A stretch of 64,000 nt of DNA. Source: Macrolepiota albuminosa. Taxonomy: Eukaryota > Basidiomycota > Agaricomycetes > Agaricales > Agaricaceae. Below the pieces are notes generated by a model, which saw nothing but the letters and a program-made list of their open reading frames with translations, made no database searches and was not told the origin of the DNA. A program made the translations under genes and the position numbers. The stretch spans positions 1,271,534 to 1,335,533 of the forward strand of contig JAMWFC010000088.1 in the NCBI GenBank assembly GCA_027475525.1, given 5' to 3'. Position 1 is the first letter of the stretch. Each line of letters starts with the position of its first letter. Of the stretch, positions 10,099 to 21,749 are shown piece after piece.

Positions 10099-10755
10099 TG
10101 CGAAGACTGATGAGATGCTGTCAAGGCATGGGCAATTTATAGGACTCGGGCAGTGTTTCAACTAGCGACAGTGTGGGAGGGCACTTCTCAAGGGGCTTGG
10201 ACTCTGATGCAAACACAAATCAATAGGATGCGCTTAACTCATTTTTAGGTCGCACAAAGAGGAAGTTAACCTTCAAGATCTAGCATTTATAGCCACCATC
10301 ACCGAATAACCACAAGCAATCAGTGGCACTCTATTTCTTATACATTAAACTTCTTGCATGAATTGACTTATTTTTCTACAGATGATACCCTTTTCTTTCT
10401 AGGCTGGCATGATATTGGCTATTGGGCCACGCTGGCAAAGGGGTTTTTACGCTATGATGATTTACTGAGCGTTTCCCCTTTTTCCTATTTTTCTTTTGAT
10501 TACTTACAAACTGACAATTTTGGAACAAGGGGGGAGCATTTATTTTAGTACCACGAACTACAAAGTACGTATCAAAAAATTAACAAAGTCCAACAAAGTT
10601 CAAAGCACTACGGGCCAGCGACTACAGATCATACTCGGAAAGGGTGGGATCGCCCAAAGGAAGCAAGTCCCTGTCCTGAATCACGTTACTCGCTTGCCAC
10701 TCAAGTGCATCAGTAACATCATCATAGAGCTCGAGCAGGAGGAGCTCATGGCACA

Positions 10756-13207
10756 CTAGGGTGGAGACACGAGGACGCAGGTTGGCAAGTTTGCGACCAA
10801 CAACTTTGGTTGCATCCTAGATATGGCAAAGTTGCTGGCAAAGGTCGGCGGAAGGACGGAGGGGAGTAACGGGATAGGAAAACTTGTTCCCAAGCCGATA
10901 TGGCAAAGTTGCTGGCAAAGGTCGGCGGAAGGACGGAGGGGAGTAACGGGATAGGAAAACTTGTTCCCAAGCCAAGGGAAGGCGTCGCCAGAAACTCGCA
11001 TGGCAGGAGAGGGTGTCCAAAAGGGATCAAACTTACCAAGAAATTAGAAAAAGAGAGAGAAGAAGCTGATAAGGAAGGACATACCCAAACAGTTACAGGC
11101 GCACGGGGTGTCCATTCATGGTGCTTGTCACTGGGGGACATGGCTCTAGCGGAGGATAGGTGGATGCCATAGGAAGGCAAGTACCTCCAGCGGTGATGGT
11201 GCTCACCCTGCAGCACCAAGGTTCCTTCGGACTCTGGCACCGTAGAAGACTTGCAAGTACTAGCAAGAGAGGAGAAGCTGCAGGGAGGAGTAAGGGACGG
11301 AGTGATAGGAAGGGCAACAGGAGCATCGCTAGCCACAACCAGCTTGGGAACAGGAGTAGCGCCAGCGACAGACATGACAACATCTTTGGCAGGAAGGATA
11401 TCTACGACAACAGGAACAGGAGTGGGGGACCTAACAACCAAGGAGTTAGCACTAAAGAAAAGAAGTTAAGAAAACTATGCACTGATTACCACTGGGGCCA
11501 CTCTGATGAGGGTTAGCAGTGATAGGGGGAGTGAGGCAAAGCAGGAGAGCGCATACCGCCAACAGCGCATTGGTATCAATGACGGGCTCAGCTTCATCAT
11601 CATCCTCTCCCTCAGCATCTCTCTCAGTCTCTTCCCCCTCATCCGTAGATGACTCAGTGGTAGACAAAACCACAGGAGTAGCAGGCGCTAACTCACAGCG
11701 CTTACCAGGACTCTTGCCAGGAGATGCAACAACAGGCTTACGTTTTGAAGGGACGGGACGACAAGGAGAGCAAGCGAAGGGTGCCGCCATGGTGGTGCCA
11801 TCCTGGGTAGTCGGCAGTGCCAGGCTGGCAGTGCTAATCACCATGGGCTGATGAGTAGCCACCAGATCACGTTGCTGCAGCACAAAGTCCCGGGCGTTAC
11901 GAACCAATACTGTGCACTTGTAGTTCCTTTGCATAATAGTGTCCCTACCCTGTTCACAAGTACAAATCCTGTTGAAGGTGCAGCCTCGTTTCAACACATT
12001 GCACCGATAGCAAGGCAGAGAGGTGGTAGGGAACCAGCAGCCCTCAGAATTGTTCTCAGACCAACATTTGTCACACTAAGAAAGAAGTTAGCAACGTCAT
12101 TAACCTACCAAGGACGAACCGGTACTTACTGCGCCAATCTTTGCCCTAAATGCACAATGTTCCAAGGGCATGATCGTAACCTTCTTCTTGGCGCCCAGTA
12201 CTTGGACACTAGCCAGGAGGCCAGTATCAATAACGGTAGTATTGCGACAAAGACACAAAAGGTCACGAAGCTCTGCATCGGTGAACATGGTCTGGTTAGG
12301 CACCTATCAACATCAGAGATTAGGCACTAGAGTCTAGCAACAACAAACAAATACTTACAACATACAAAGGGGCAACATGAGCAGGGAGATTGATCTAGAT
12401 GGGGGATAAATCAGTAAAATGGAATAAGGGAGATAGGGGAGGGACACACAGTATGTTTGGGAGAACTAACATGAGCAGGGGGTGCTCGTTCAATGACAAT
12501 AGCAAAATTATGTGGGGGACCATGGGAAGTTGGATGCGTTGGGCCGGCTTGTGGTTCGCTGCGAGAAACGGCAATACGTTTAATGGCCAAATGGGGAGGG
12601 GCAGTGTGAATGGGAGAAGCAGCACTTGGGGCAGGGCAAGTGGAAGAAGCAGCACCACGAAAAGGGCTGCCAAGAATGGAAGGAGGCTGAACAGAAGTCG
12701 AAGAAGGAGGAGCAGTAGGAACAGAAGGGACAGTGGAGGCCAAGGAGGCATTAGGAAGACTGGCGATAGTGGGAGACGTAGCAACTGACTACTCAAGGTT
12801 AAACATTGGGAAGTTGGGGAAGAAAAGGAGGAACTTACTTTGCTAACCTCAGTACTAGCCAACAACGCATCAATCTCGTTGGATAAGGAGGGAGCCTAGT
12901 ATGGGTGCTGAACCTTAGCACTACAAAGCCAAAATCAAACTTAAAAACTTACAAAAAGGTCCGCAAATAGGCGCAACCATTCGGCACCTTCATATTCACG
13001 GTACCGGGCTATGCACCACTCGCAAACCTCAACGCCCCGCTCCCAGGAACTGTCAGAGCCATGTACAACCAGCCACTGCTGATAAAGTTGCATTATGCCA
13101 GGGACGGTCTGTGGCACATCAGTGGGACCGACATTCTTAGTGCAATCAAATAAATAGGAGGCTTTAGCCAGGAAGTTACGAAGGGCAGAGGCATTGAAAT
13201 TGGACAT
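10756..13207 (-). CDS. Multi-exon antisense gene of Gypsy-1B: zinc-cluster protein
   Basis: Exons read on the minus strand: 13207-12953, 12895-12839, 12788-12471, 12394-12359, 12303-12130, 12075-about 11483, then further sequence to about 10756. The five introns between the first six exons (57, 50, 76, 55 and 54 bp) have GT...AG ends, four of the five donors GTAAGT and one GTTAGT, and all are phase 0 with open frames. The sixth exon begins with a six-cysteine cluster: CDKC, 8 residues, C, 8 residues, C-x2-C-x6-C (about residues 281-312), resembling fungal Zn2Cys6 DNA-binding domains. A basic stretch (KRKPVVASPGKSPGKR) and an acidic stretch (DEGEETERDAEGEDDDEAE) follow. The boundary near 11483 would need a 31-bp intron, so it is probably damaged or misassembled; a 77-bp assembly repeat lies at 10820. 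It looks like a transcription-factor-type protein carried antisense by the retroelement. Function inferred only. Confidence 0.6.
10820..10973. repeat. 77-bp tandem repeat (assembly seam 4)
   Basis: 10820-10896 equals 10897-10973 exactly, with mismatches immediately outside on both sides. Confidence 0.95.
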
Positions 13208-13343
13208 GCTGAAGCAGATGGGACAAAAAATACGAGGAGATAAAGCTTGAAGAGGATTTTATATAGCACCGGCAGCATCACACGGACCATAGCACAGTCA
13301 GATTAATGACGGCATTTGACTGAGGACAGTCAATTTTTCAGTT

Positions 13344-13352
13344 GGGGGGAGA
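13344..13352 (+). promoter_or_regulatory. Polypurine tract of Gypsy-1B
   Basis: GGGGGGAGA directly before the LTR start TGATAGG; the expected plus-strand primer position for reverse transcription. Confidence 0.75.
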
Positions 13353-14395
13353 TGATAGGCTTCTACTCAGACTGAGCGCATCAAGGTACATTATAGGTCG
13401 ACCAACACTTGACACACTGGAGACTCTAGCAACCAGCTTGGGCACAGAGCAGCCCTAGCGCTGTTGCTCTATGGCAGGACTTATCCATTTACCTTAAAAA
13501 TCACCAGTATCAGTTTCTCAGCACACTCCATTTACCTACTTTGAAGACCAAGGAGGCTCAGAACTCATAGCGCTAGCACAATGGAGGGAAATTGACTCTG
13601 ACCAAACTCCGATCAGTACCGAAAGGAGTTAGTAATTGGCGCTGTCAATCACCGAGGCACTTCAATCAGAAGTCTAAAGGAAGCAATGAAGACAAGACAG
13701 GATACACGCAGACCTGACATTCAAATCTATCAAAAGATAGTACAATGTTTAGCGCTGGGATTAGCGCTCACGGCGTCTGTCAAGGATTTTCTGACCATAC
13801 ACCGGAATGGCAGGGCCAATTAAATAACATCAAAAAGTGAGCAAACTCATACCATTTCTTAGTTTTAGAGTCGCCGTTGGTCACCATCATCCATGTGCTG
13901 CAGGTCGCCGTTGACAGGTGACCGTTAGCTACAACCACAAGGAGAGGTGCAAATTGGTAGCGCCATCAATGGACTTATTTTGGAAATACTGTAGCGCATA
14001 GTATAAAAACTAGCTACTTTCCATGTATATAACAACGAATTGTAACCTCTTGAGCACACAGTTACACTTAGTGTTCAAATTGCGCTAGCTTTCTTTGACT
14101 TTGTCACTAAGTCGGGCGCTAGCCTCATCTATCTTGTCTTTGTCGTTTATGGTGCCACCTATGGGCACAATATGCTGCACTACTCATCTTTTCTTCAATA
14201 TCTTTGTTTAAGCTACGATGCTTACCGTCTGCCAGGTAGCCCCCGAAGCGCTATAATTTAGCACATCGTTTTATCACCTCCGCTCGAGCACACCGGGACC
14301 CTGTCAGGACTCCTCACAACTATGCATGCCAAGCGCTAGAGACGGCATTGTACTGCATATACATCCAGCACACCCAACCACAGTTGGCGTCATCA
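13353..14395 (+). repeat. 3' LTR of Gypsy-1B (1043 bp)
   Basis: Starts TGATAGGCTTC, ends GGCGTCATCA. Same length as the LTR of Gypsy-1A, which is inverted relative to it. It is not followed by the tRNA primer site, so it is a 3' LTR; the sequence after it (GCGT at 14396) would be the target duplication. Confidence 0.85.
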
Positions 14396-14396
14396 G

Positions 14397-15611
14397 CGTG
14401 AGGGGCGCAACAGTAATCGACAGGCCAAGATGGACCGTCAGGCACAAGATAGCGCCAAACAAGGAGCTGCCCTCCTTGAGAATGAGACCAGGTGCATCCC
14501 TGATGCGCTCAGCGTTGTGATCTATTGTGATCACACTATCAAGCATCAGAACTTGTTCTTCGGCACGGGGTTGTCTCCCCAATTCTACTGGTCACCAGTG
14601 ACCAACACTATCTTCATCGGGCAGAAAGCCCGTGCAGCCAGGGCCTTCGAGGCCAACAAAGAGGGCAATGCTGTGCATACACCCCATAACAGTAAGGTGT
14701 ACCAAGTTGCACCTTGCGGGTTCCCCCACAGCCCTCAAGAGCTCCGCAGGCTCCATGCACTGGTGAACAACCAGTTTATGCCAATTTGTCAGCATCAGTT
14801 GGGCTACCTCTTGCTCAACAAATTCAAACAGGTGACTATGAATTGTCACCCCACAGCCTGAGACAGAGCAATGTCTCAACTACTTGACAAGGTCCTGTAC
14901 AAGACTATTGCAGTACCTTTTGCGAGTTTGGAGGAGCAGGAGAAAGTCCTGTGGATGATTGCTCCTTCACAGATCTACCGCCGCAAGGAAAGTGGGAGGC
15001 TGGCTTTTGTTGGCCTGACTCCCCCTGACCCAAAGCAACCTTTTGCTTTGGACTATCTGAGCTCATATGCCCTTCTCTATGGGCGTCCTGAGACACCCAA
15101 CATATGGACTGGTCTGGCCATGGACCATGCTATGCGCATCCATTGGCGCAGCCTCTTTGGGTTTGCGCTTGTATGCACTCTCTGCGTGAGCCGCCCCTCC
15201 AAGTCCACAGTGCACAAGCACCTGGCTTATGTCTTTGCACAGCCAGGCCTCTATAAAGAGGCTGTCACCGAATACAAGGCAGCTACAGGGCAATCCTTTG
15301 TGCCCCTTTCCACCGAGGACCCGACCTTCAAGGCTTGGGCTGTGGACATCCTAGAAGCTTCAGCTTCTGTCTTCACCACTTCAGACACGTTATGTGTCCT
15401 TCTTCACAATCAAATTCTGGTCAGCTGGGCTGACCACACCTATGGGGTCACCTACTTGGCCCACATTTTCTTCAGTGACAGCTGGCTCTACAATGAGGCG
15501 GCCACCATCAATGACGAGAGGCTGCAACACCTCAATCACTACAGGACACCCCAGTCCCTTGCTCAGTGGATGGGTGGCATGAAGCCACCATTGGTGACCA
15601 CCAACAACTAA
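14397..15611 (+). CDS. Unrecognised protein, about 390+ residues, one in-frame UGA
   Basis: An open frame begins inside or immediately after the Gypsy-1B LTR (first clear ATG 14430), is interrupted by UGA at 14859-14861 and continues in the same frame to TAA at 15609-15611. The UGA precedes GAC AGA GCA ATG and is easily a mutated CGA. The protein has no low-complexity sequence and is rich in aromatic residues (WTGLAMDHAMRIHWRSLFGF, AYVFAQPGLYKEAVTEYKAA). I see no zinc knuckle, DSG, DDE or polymerase motif and recognise no family. If Gypsy-1B inserted into it, the N-terminus would lie to the left of that element. The stop TAA overlaps the ATG of the next frame (TAATG), which suggests coupled translation or a single older frame. 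Confidence 0.5.
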
Positions 15612-15973
15612 TGCTCCAGCAACAGGAGAGTCATTGTGCATTTGACAACGCGTTCACCAAGGAGATGTATCTCCTCATCGGGCAAGACATTCACACCCAA
15701 GAGATCTGGATGTGCCAGTACCCATCCAACAATAGGGATCTCCCTGATCCCCAACCTCCTACTCTGGGGCCAACTTTTGACCCCACTATTACGCTGTCCC
15801 TGCTATAGGACTATGACAACTCCCTGCCTCTGGCAGGGCCATTGGGCACCTCTCATGAGCCCGCACCTGAGGATGAACTCCTTGACTACAATATGGACTA
15901 TGCGACTGCCAATCCATTCTGGGAGCCCAGGGACTCTCCAATTGCCCCCATTCCTGACTTACCCATGGCCTGA
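15611..15973 (+). CDS. Second frame of the unrecognised locus (acidic C-terminal part)
   Basis: Starts at the ATG within TAATG at 15611-15613. It reads LQQQESHCAFDNAFTKEMYL and on through Pro-rich sequence to a UAG at 15806-15808; the same frame then stays open to UGA at 15971-15973, with an acidic stretch EPAPEDELLDYNMDYATANP. The final part overlaps the 77-bp repeat at 15916. Together with the upstream frame this could be a two-frame Gag-like unit, because a purine run and an LTR-like TGTGTAG start follow at 16088-16094. That reading is weak. Confidence 0.35.
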
Positions 15974-16069
15974 CCGTCGGAGTGTTTTGAGAATTCTGGG
16001 AGCCCAGGGACTCTCCAATTGCCCCCATTCCTGACTTACCCATGGCCTGACCGTCGGAGTGTTTTGAGA
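15916..16069. repeat. 77-bp tandem repeat (assembly seam 5)
   Basis: 15916-15992 equals 15993-16069 exactly. Confidence 0.95.
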
Positions 16070-16093
16070 CTGTAATTCAGTCTAATTGGGGGG

Positions 16094-16256
16094 TGTGTAG
16101 CGTAGTCCACTATATGGCGTTGGCCACATAGCATTTACTTACTAGATACTTAGAATATTATATTATATTTATTATAATATAATAATAGTTACATAATTAT
16201 AAATATGTACATACCTGCTGCTTAATAAGCAGCTTAATCTTGTTATACACTACATA
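16094..16256 (+). other. Possible short LTR or terminal repeat
   Basis: Begins TGTGTAGCGTAG directly after a GGGGGG run and ends near TATACACTACATAG, giving rough inverted ends (TGTGTAG / CTACATA). The interior is very AT-rich. It could be the LTR of the unrecognised 14.4-16.0 kb locus; no second copy is seen in the window. Confidence 0.3.
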
Positions 16257-16359
16257 GTCAATAGACCGGTCTGGTCTGATTCTGTTCTGTGTGACTTAAG
16301 CTCTTTCAAAATCTGTAACTCCATTACAGTTTCATACTTTGCAGCTCTAGAGACCAGTC

Positions 16360-17510
16360 CAGCACTGCAAGATTCTTGTAGCTTACAAACAGCTCCCAGG
16401 TAGTATCACCTAAGCTCCATCTTACCTCAAATTTGAGGTGTCTCCCTGTCTATCTATGACTTATGAGGTCATCCACAAATTATTCCTGGTCATCACCAGT
16501 TCCAAAGTCATACATACAGCTCTGGAGTTGTGTGATTAGGGAACAGCACATCACTACTAGTGAGGTACAGTCACAACAGCGACACATGAAACTTAGGCAC
16601 TATTCTGCATGCCTGCAGCGTCCAGGATAGTTCTAACATGTAATTAGACGTGCTAGGTTCAGCTTTGAGGATTCTATACAGTCCAATCCACTTGGAATAC
16701 AACTTGTCCATTCTGTCTTTTGGCAGGTTCAAGTTCTTCATTGAAAGGTAAACTAGGCTCCCTTTCTTGATGTCTGGTTCATCACGCCTGTGATTATTTG
16801 CATGTTTTGTTTACCACACATACAATTCTATAATTGCATCATGGGCATCCACTAAGTTCCTTAGCATGTTGCACACAAACTGTTTAACTCTAACATGAAT
16901 AAATTCGTCAGTATGAAGTTCGCAAATCATGGATGGCATATAGCCATTACTGAGTTTAAAGAGTAAGTACCCTGTGGTTTCTGATATGCTCATGTTTATT
17001 GTGAATTCAACAAGTGGGCATTTATCAACCCAGTCTTTCTGGTCAGGATGCATAAAGGCTTGGAGTATCTGTGCTATATTTATATTTGCACATTCTGTCT
17101 GTCCATCTATTTGCAGATGAAAAGATTGAGCAGTTTTGCTCCAAGCAAATTGTGTAGTTCCTTCCACTATTTGGAAGTAAATTTGGAATCTCAATTGCTG
17201 ACAATTGAGCTGGGCAGTCCATGGAGACATACTATCTCTTTGAGATAAATCCATGACAAGTCTGCAGTGCAGCTGTCATGGTTGTCCTCACAGAAATGAG
17301 ATGGACCATACTGGTCATTTGACGGATCACTACCCACAGGTAGTTACAGCCTTTCAACTCAGGGAATAGACAAATAAAGTCCATTCCAATAGAGTCCCAG
17401 GGTTTTACTGGGATCAGAAGCAAATGTAGCTTTCCTGGGGGCTTCAATGTTGAGATCTTTGACCATTGACATTGCTTGCATGTTGAGCAAAATTGACTCA
17501 TCTTTTTGGC
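16360..17510 (-). pseudogene. Decayed Gypsy-3 integrase and 3' pol
   Basis: Minus-strand frames carry an integrase zinc motif (CSTCKQCQWSK), the core SIGMDFICLFPELKGCNYLW, and after breaks QIDGQTECANIN and WVDKCPLVEFTINMSISETT, followed by the C-terminal segment. The same protein and its decayed 3' end occur in plus orientation at 61640-62960, so this is the same family. Stops and the replacement of CpG by TpG/CpA are frequent. The copy is cut off at 17511 by the Gypsy-2B LTR. Confidence 0.75.
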
Positions 17511-18328
17511 TGTCATGCCCTTCCCACCTGGAACCACCCCAGGACATCCTCAGAGCTCCATCTGGGGCCCCTTCACCAACCTCATGACACAACTCCTGCC
17601 ATCAGGACCGCTCCCACCACCATCATGCACATCAAGCTGCACATCAAGCCCTGCCATCATGCCACACCCCCTGATAGCCCTGCTGCACAAACCCCAGAAT
17701 TGTCCACCGGCACATGCCAATCATCAGATCATGTCAACTACTCCAGCCATCACGCATCACGCATCAGGACACCCTTCCATGCCAATTGATTGCGTGCCCT
17801 GCATGCACGATCCCTGGTATACAGTTTTTCCTTCTTTCACTGCCGCCCATTAACTCCTGGAACTGCCCCAGACATCCCAGAACCCCTCAGGAACCTGGAG
17901 CAGCTCCTACCGGTATTTAAGAGTAGCTACCCGCTTGTTGTATGCTAGTCTTGATATTATATTTGATTGCTTGTGTGTCCTTTGATTGACTGGTATGCAC
18001 TGACTGGTATGCTTGGCTGGCACACTTCAACTGGCACACTCAATTTGTTTGCATGCTCTTAAGATTGGTATGCACTTTATGACTTAAATTTTACTCACTG
18101 GGTCTCGTCCTAGAACCTCCGGTTCTTGACTCAACTCAAAACCTCTAATTCTTTTCGACTTCACCTGATTTCTAGACCAAGTCCCACACTCCGGGAATCC
18201 CCTGTTCATGTCTTGAATCCCAGAGCTCAGTCCAGAGTTCCAGATACCCGAGTACATATGTATAGATCAAGTCTGCCTCATGAGGGTGTTGCTTTCCTGG
18301 AAAGCCCCCAACTCAGCGGAACCTGACA
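17511..18328 (+). repeat. 5' LTR of Gypsy-2B
   Basis: Starts TGTCATGCCC and ends GGAACCTGACA, aligning with the 36731-37603 LTR (TGTCACGACC...GGAACCTGACA). The presumed TATA (TATTTAAGAG near 17913) and the start of R (AGTCTTGATATT at 17947-17958) are preserved. Confidence 0.85.
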
Positions 18329-18329
18329 A

Positions 18330-18341
18330 AATATCAAGACT
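18330..18341 (+). other. Self-priming site of Gypsy-2B
   Basis: AATATCAAGACT, the exact reverse complement of AGTCTTGATATT at 17947-17958 in its own LTR. Both halves are unchanged despite heavy divergence elsewhere. Confidence 0.6.
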
Positions 18342-18371
18342 CTCTCCTTATACTATTTTTGATGGCTACGT

Positions 18372-19439
18372 TAATAGGCTTCTACTCAGACTGAGTGCAT
18401 CAAGGGGCACACTACAGGCCTATGGACACAGGCCATACTTGAGACCCTAGTGATCCTCTTGGATACAGGAAACCACGGACCTTAGCACTCAATTATAGGC
18501 GCTGATTATCAGTCTAAACCACCACTACTAAGCCTTCAGCATATACCATTTATTGACCTTAGAGAATTAGGAGACCAAGGACTCAGGGCGCTAGCATGAC
18601 GGTGGGGACACGACTTTGACCAAACCCTGATCAGTTCCATAAAGGGGTTAGCATTAGGCGCTGCCATTGGACAAGGCACTTTAATCAGAAGTCTAAAGAA
18701 TCAGCAGCGACAGAACAGGATATACTCTAGCCTGACATTTTATTCATCAAGAATTGATACCAGATTTAGTGCCAGCAGCAGAACTCACAGTGTCTGTTGA
18801 GGATTTTCTGACCATACCCTGCCAAGGCCTGGCCAATCGGAATTACACTAAAAAGTGAGCAGACTTATACAAAGTTTAAGTCAGTTTAGAGTTGCCGTGG
18901 CCAATGGGCTATAACGCCGTTAGTCACCGTTGCCCTATGTGTGCCAGTTGCCGTTGACAGGTCGCTGTTACCTACAACCACAAGGAGAGGTGCTAATTGG
19001 TAGTGCCGTGAATGGACTCATTTTAAAAATATAGTAGCACATAGTATAAAAGATAGCTACTCTGGATATACATAGCAACAAATCATAACTTCTTGAGCAC
19101 CCAAGTTACACTCAGCATTCAAATTGCGCTAGCTTGCTCAAACTTTGTCACTAAGTCAGGCACTAGCCTTGTTTATCTCGTCTTCATCATTTATGGTGCT
19201 ACCTACGGGCACACTACAAGGTGCTATTCACCTTTTCTTCTATATCTTTGTGTAAACTGCAATGCTTACCGTTTGCCAGGTAGCACATGAGGCGCTATTG
19301 TCTAGCATGTCATTTTATCACCTTTGCTTGAGCACACCGGGACTCTGTTGGGACTCCTCATAACTATGTGCGCCAAATGCTGGAGACAGCGTTGTACTGT
19401 ATATACATCCAGTGCATCCAACTACAGTTGGCATCATCA
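18372..19439 (+). repeat. Solo Gypsy-1 LTR inserted after the Gypsy-2B gag start codon
   Basis: Starts TAATAGGCTTCTAC (TG changed to TA) and ends GGCATCATCA. It splits ATGGCTACGT from ATACTCACAC of gag, which are adjacent in Gypsy-2A. The flanks are ACGT (18368-18371) and ACAT (19440-19443), a 4-bp target duplication with one CpG to CpA change. No internal Gypsy-1 sequence is left, so it is a solo LTR. Confidence 0.85.
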
Positions 19440-19489
19440 ACATATACTCACACCTATCACCCCATGGGTTACCAGACTGACCCTTATGG

Positions 19490-19643
19490 ATGTCTGGTCC
19501 CTGACCACTACTCTGCACAGATTCCCCACCCCATCTACCCACCTCTCCCATACAAACCCCAACGCCATGTCTGGTCCCTGACCACTACTCTGCACAGATT
19601 CCCCACCCCATCTACCCACCTCTCCCATACAAACCCCAACGCC
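19490..19643. repeat. 77-bp tandem repeat (assembly seam 6)
   Basis: 19490-19566 equals 19567-19643 exactly. Confidence 0.95.
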
Positions 19644-21595
19644 TCCACCACCACTGGGCCCCTGATCTGTCCCTCTATGACCTGGGGCCCTTAGCCAGCT
19701 GGGCCTCTCCACCCAACCTAGCCATGGCCTGATCTGTGGAGGCCCTCTTGTACTGGAGCATCTCTAGGGGTCTACTGGAGACCCCACCCATTCTTAGTGG
19801 ACCTTGCCTGATCCCCCCTAGCGAGGGTCCCTTTGCCCCCACTCCCAATTATGGTTACCAATGCCCTGCCCCCCAACTCTGCAGACCTCCCAACCACAAC
19901 TACCCCCCTCAACACTATCTGACCACCACCCCACCTGCACAGACCCTTCCATTGCCAATGGGACAACGACACTTCAAGGAGTATGAACGTCAACAAGATA
20001 AGGTGCTCTGCTCGCTCAGGATCTCACCAGAGAATTTCATGCAGCAGACAAGGGCGTTACTCATAGAATTTGGACATGACGACTTTAAAGGCACCCTGAA
20101 GGGCTGGGCCCATTGCTTGGTCAAATTCAAAGATCGACCCACTCAAGGAGAACTCCCGGAACAGGCTATGATAAAATACAGGTGCAACACAATCCTCTAC
20201 GAGGAGCTGCAGCAACTGTTTGACAAAGTCCACACATCCCCCTCCTCTCGACCCCTCAACAACCCTGCAGACCCCAGTTACTCAATTCAAATCCAATGGG
20301 AACCTCCAGAACTGACCCCAGCAGCCTCCACGGTCCCAACTCCAGAGCAACAACAATGGGAAAAGCAGCAGAATGCCTCGGCCATCCTCCAGTCTCTCAA
20401 CCTGACAGGAGGGCTATTCAATTAGCCTGCTGCCTGCACAGTAGGCTTATTGACTTGCCGTAAAGCTAACTCCATTCTTGTCACCTTCAAGACCTGGGGA
20501 CAGCCCTAGAGGCCCCTGGAACTGCTTTCATGAATGGACAATACCCAACCCCCACCTCCAGCAACCTCTGGGAGACCCTGGGCCAACATCCCTAGTATGG
20601 ATGACACGCTGTGCTACATTGACGAGCTCACTTGGGGTGACAATGAATGATGCCCTGCACCTGCAACGACTCTGGCACTGCCACCCACGACTGCCCTGGC
20701 CCCTCCTGAGCCAACCTTCCATCGTGACCCCCCACCCCACTTCGATCTATGGAATCCCCCATGGCCCCCAATGCAAGCTCGACCCTCCTGAGTTGAATGC
20801 CCCCCATGCAACCTGGCACCTGACCCAGCACCCAGCCTGCCACAGATTGACCTGGAATCGCTAAACCCTCCCCAACCGCCTCTGCCACCACCAGTCAATC
20901 CCTGAGGATGAACCCCTGGCCCACCACCTCCTGCATGGAGACCTGGACCTCCTCCCAACAGAAACGACCCCCCTTGGAACAACAGACCTCCAGGCCATGG
21001 ACCCCCAGGTGAGCCACCTGGAGGAGATCCTCCAGGAAGGTGGGGCCCCGCTCTCAGTGCCTTTCCTCCTCAAGGAGGGGGAGTAACCACTATTATTACT
21101 ACTACAACGCAGAACCCCCTCCCCATAACGCAGCAGGACCAGATGACATCTGTGACACCCTTGTCTGTGAAGGATGCCTGGATATTCAGAAACCCAATGT
21201 GTTTATGAGCTGGGACCCCCAGAAATGGTGTATATTCCTAACTCAATGTCTTAATATGTTTCAGGCAAAGCCACTCACGTTTCAGGTTGACAGCTCCAGA
21301 ATGGCCTTTGCTGCCTTGTACCTCCAGGGGATTGCCTTTAACCACTACACAGCCCTCATCCAGTTCGACCCCAACAACCCAGCACTCTTCTGATGGCAAA
21401 CCTTTGTCAATGAATTCTCTGGGAAGTTTGGAATCTATGACACCATGGCCAAGGCCAAGGACAACCTTTTCAACCTCTGGATGTATTCCAAAGAACACTT
21501 CACCACTTCATCATACATTTTGGGAAGGAAGCTTACAAGACAGGCTGGAATTATAGTGCTCTCTGGTATGCCCTCTGCCATGCACTGCCACAACA

Positions 21596-21749
21596 CATCA
21601 AGGATGTCCTCTGACTCACCCTGAAACCACCTTCCTATGACGGATACAAGGCCCTCATCATGCAAATCAACCCATCAAGGATGTCCTCTGACTCACCCTG
21701 AAACCACCTTCCTATGACGGATACAAGGCCCTCATCATGCAAATCAACC
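21596..21749. repeat. 77-bp tandem repeat (assembly seam 7)
   Basis: 21596-21672 equals 21673-21749 exactly. Confidence 0.95.

Larger units (their letters stand above)
9554..14395 (+). mobile_element. Gypsy-1B, 3' part of a second Gypsy-1 element
   Basis: The element is in plus orientation with its 3' LTR at 13353-14395 preceded by a polypurine tract. Only the region beyond pol is present; it carries the antisense gene block (9692-13207). Its left side stops at Gypsy-1A's LTR, which runs in the opposite direction, so Gypsy-1A probably inserted into Gypsy-1B and the missing gag-pol would lie left of the window. CpG sites are partly lost, so it is older than Gypsy-1A. Confidence 0.7.
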
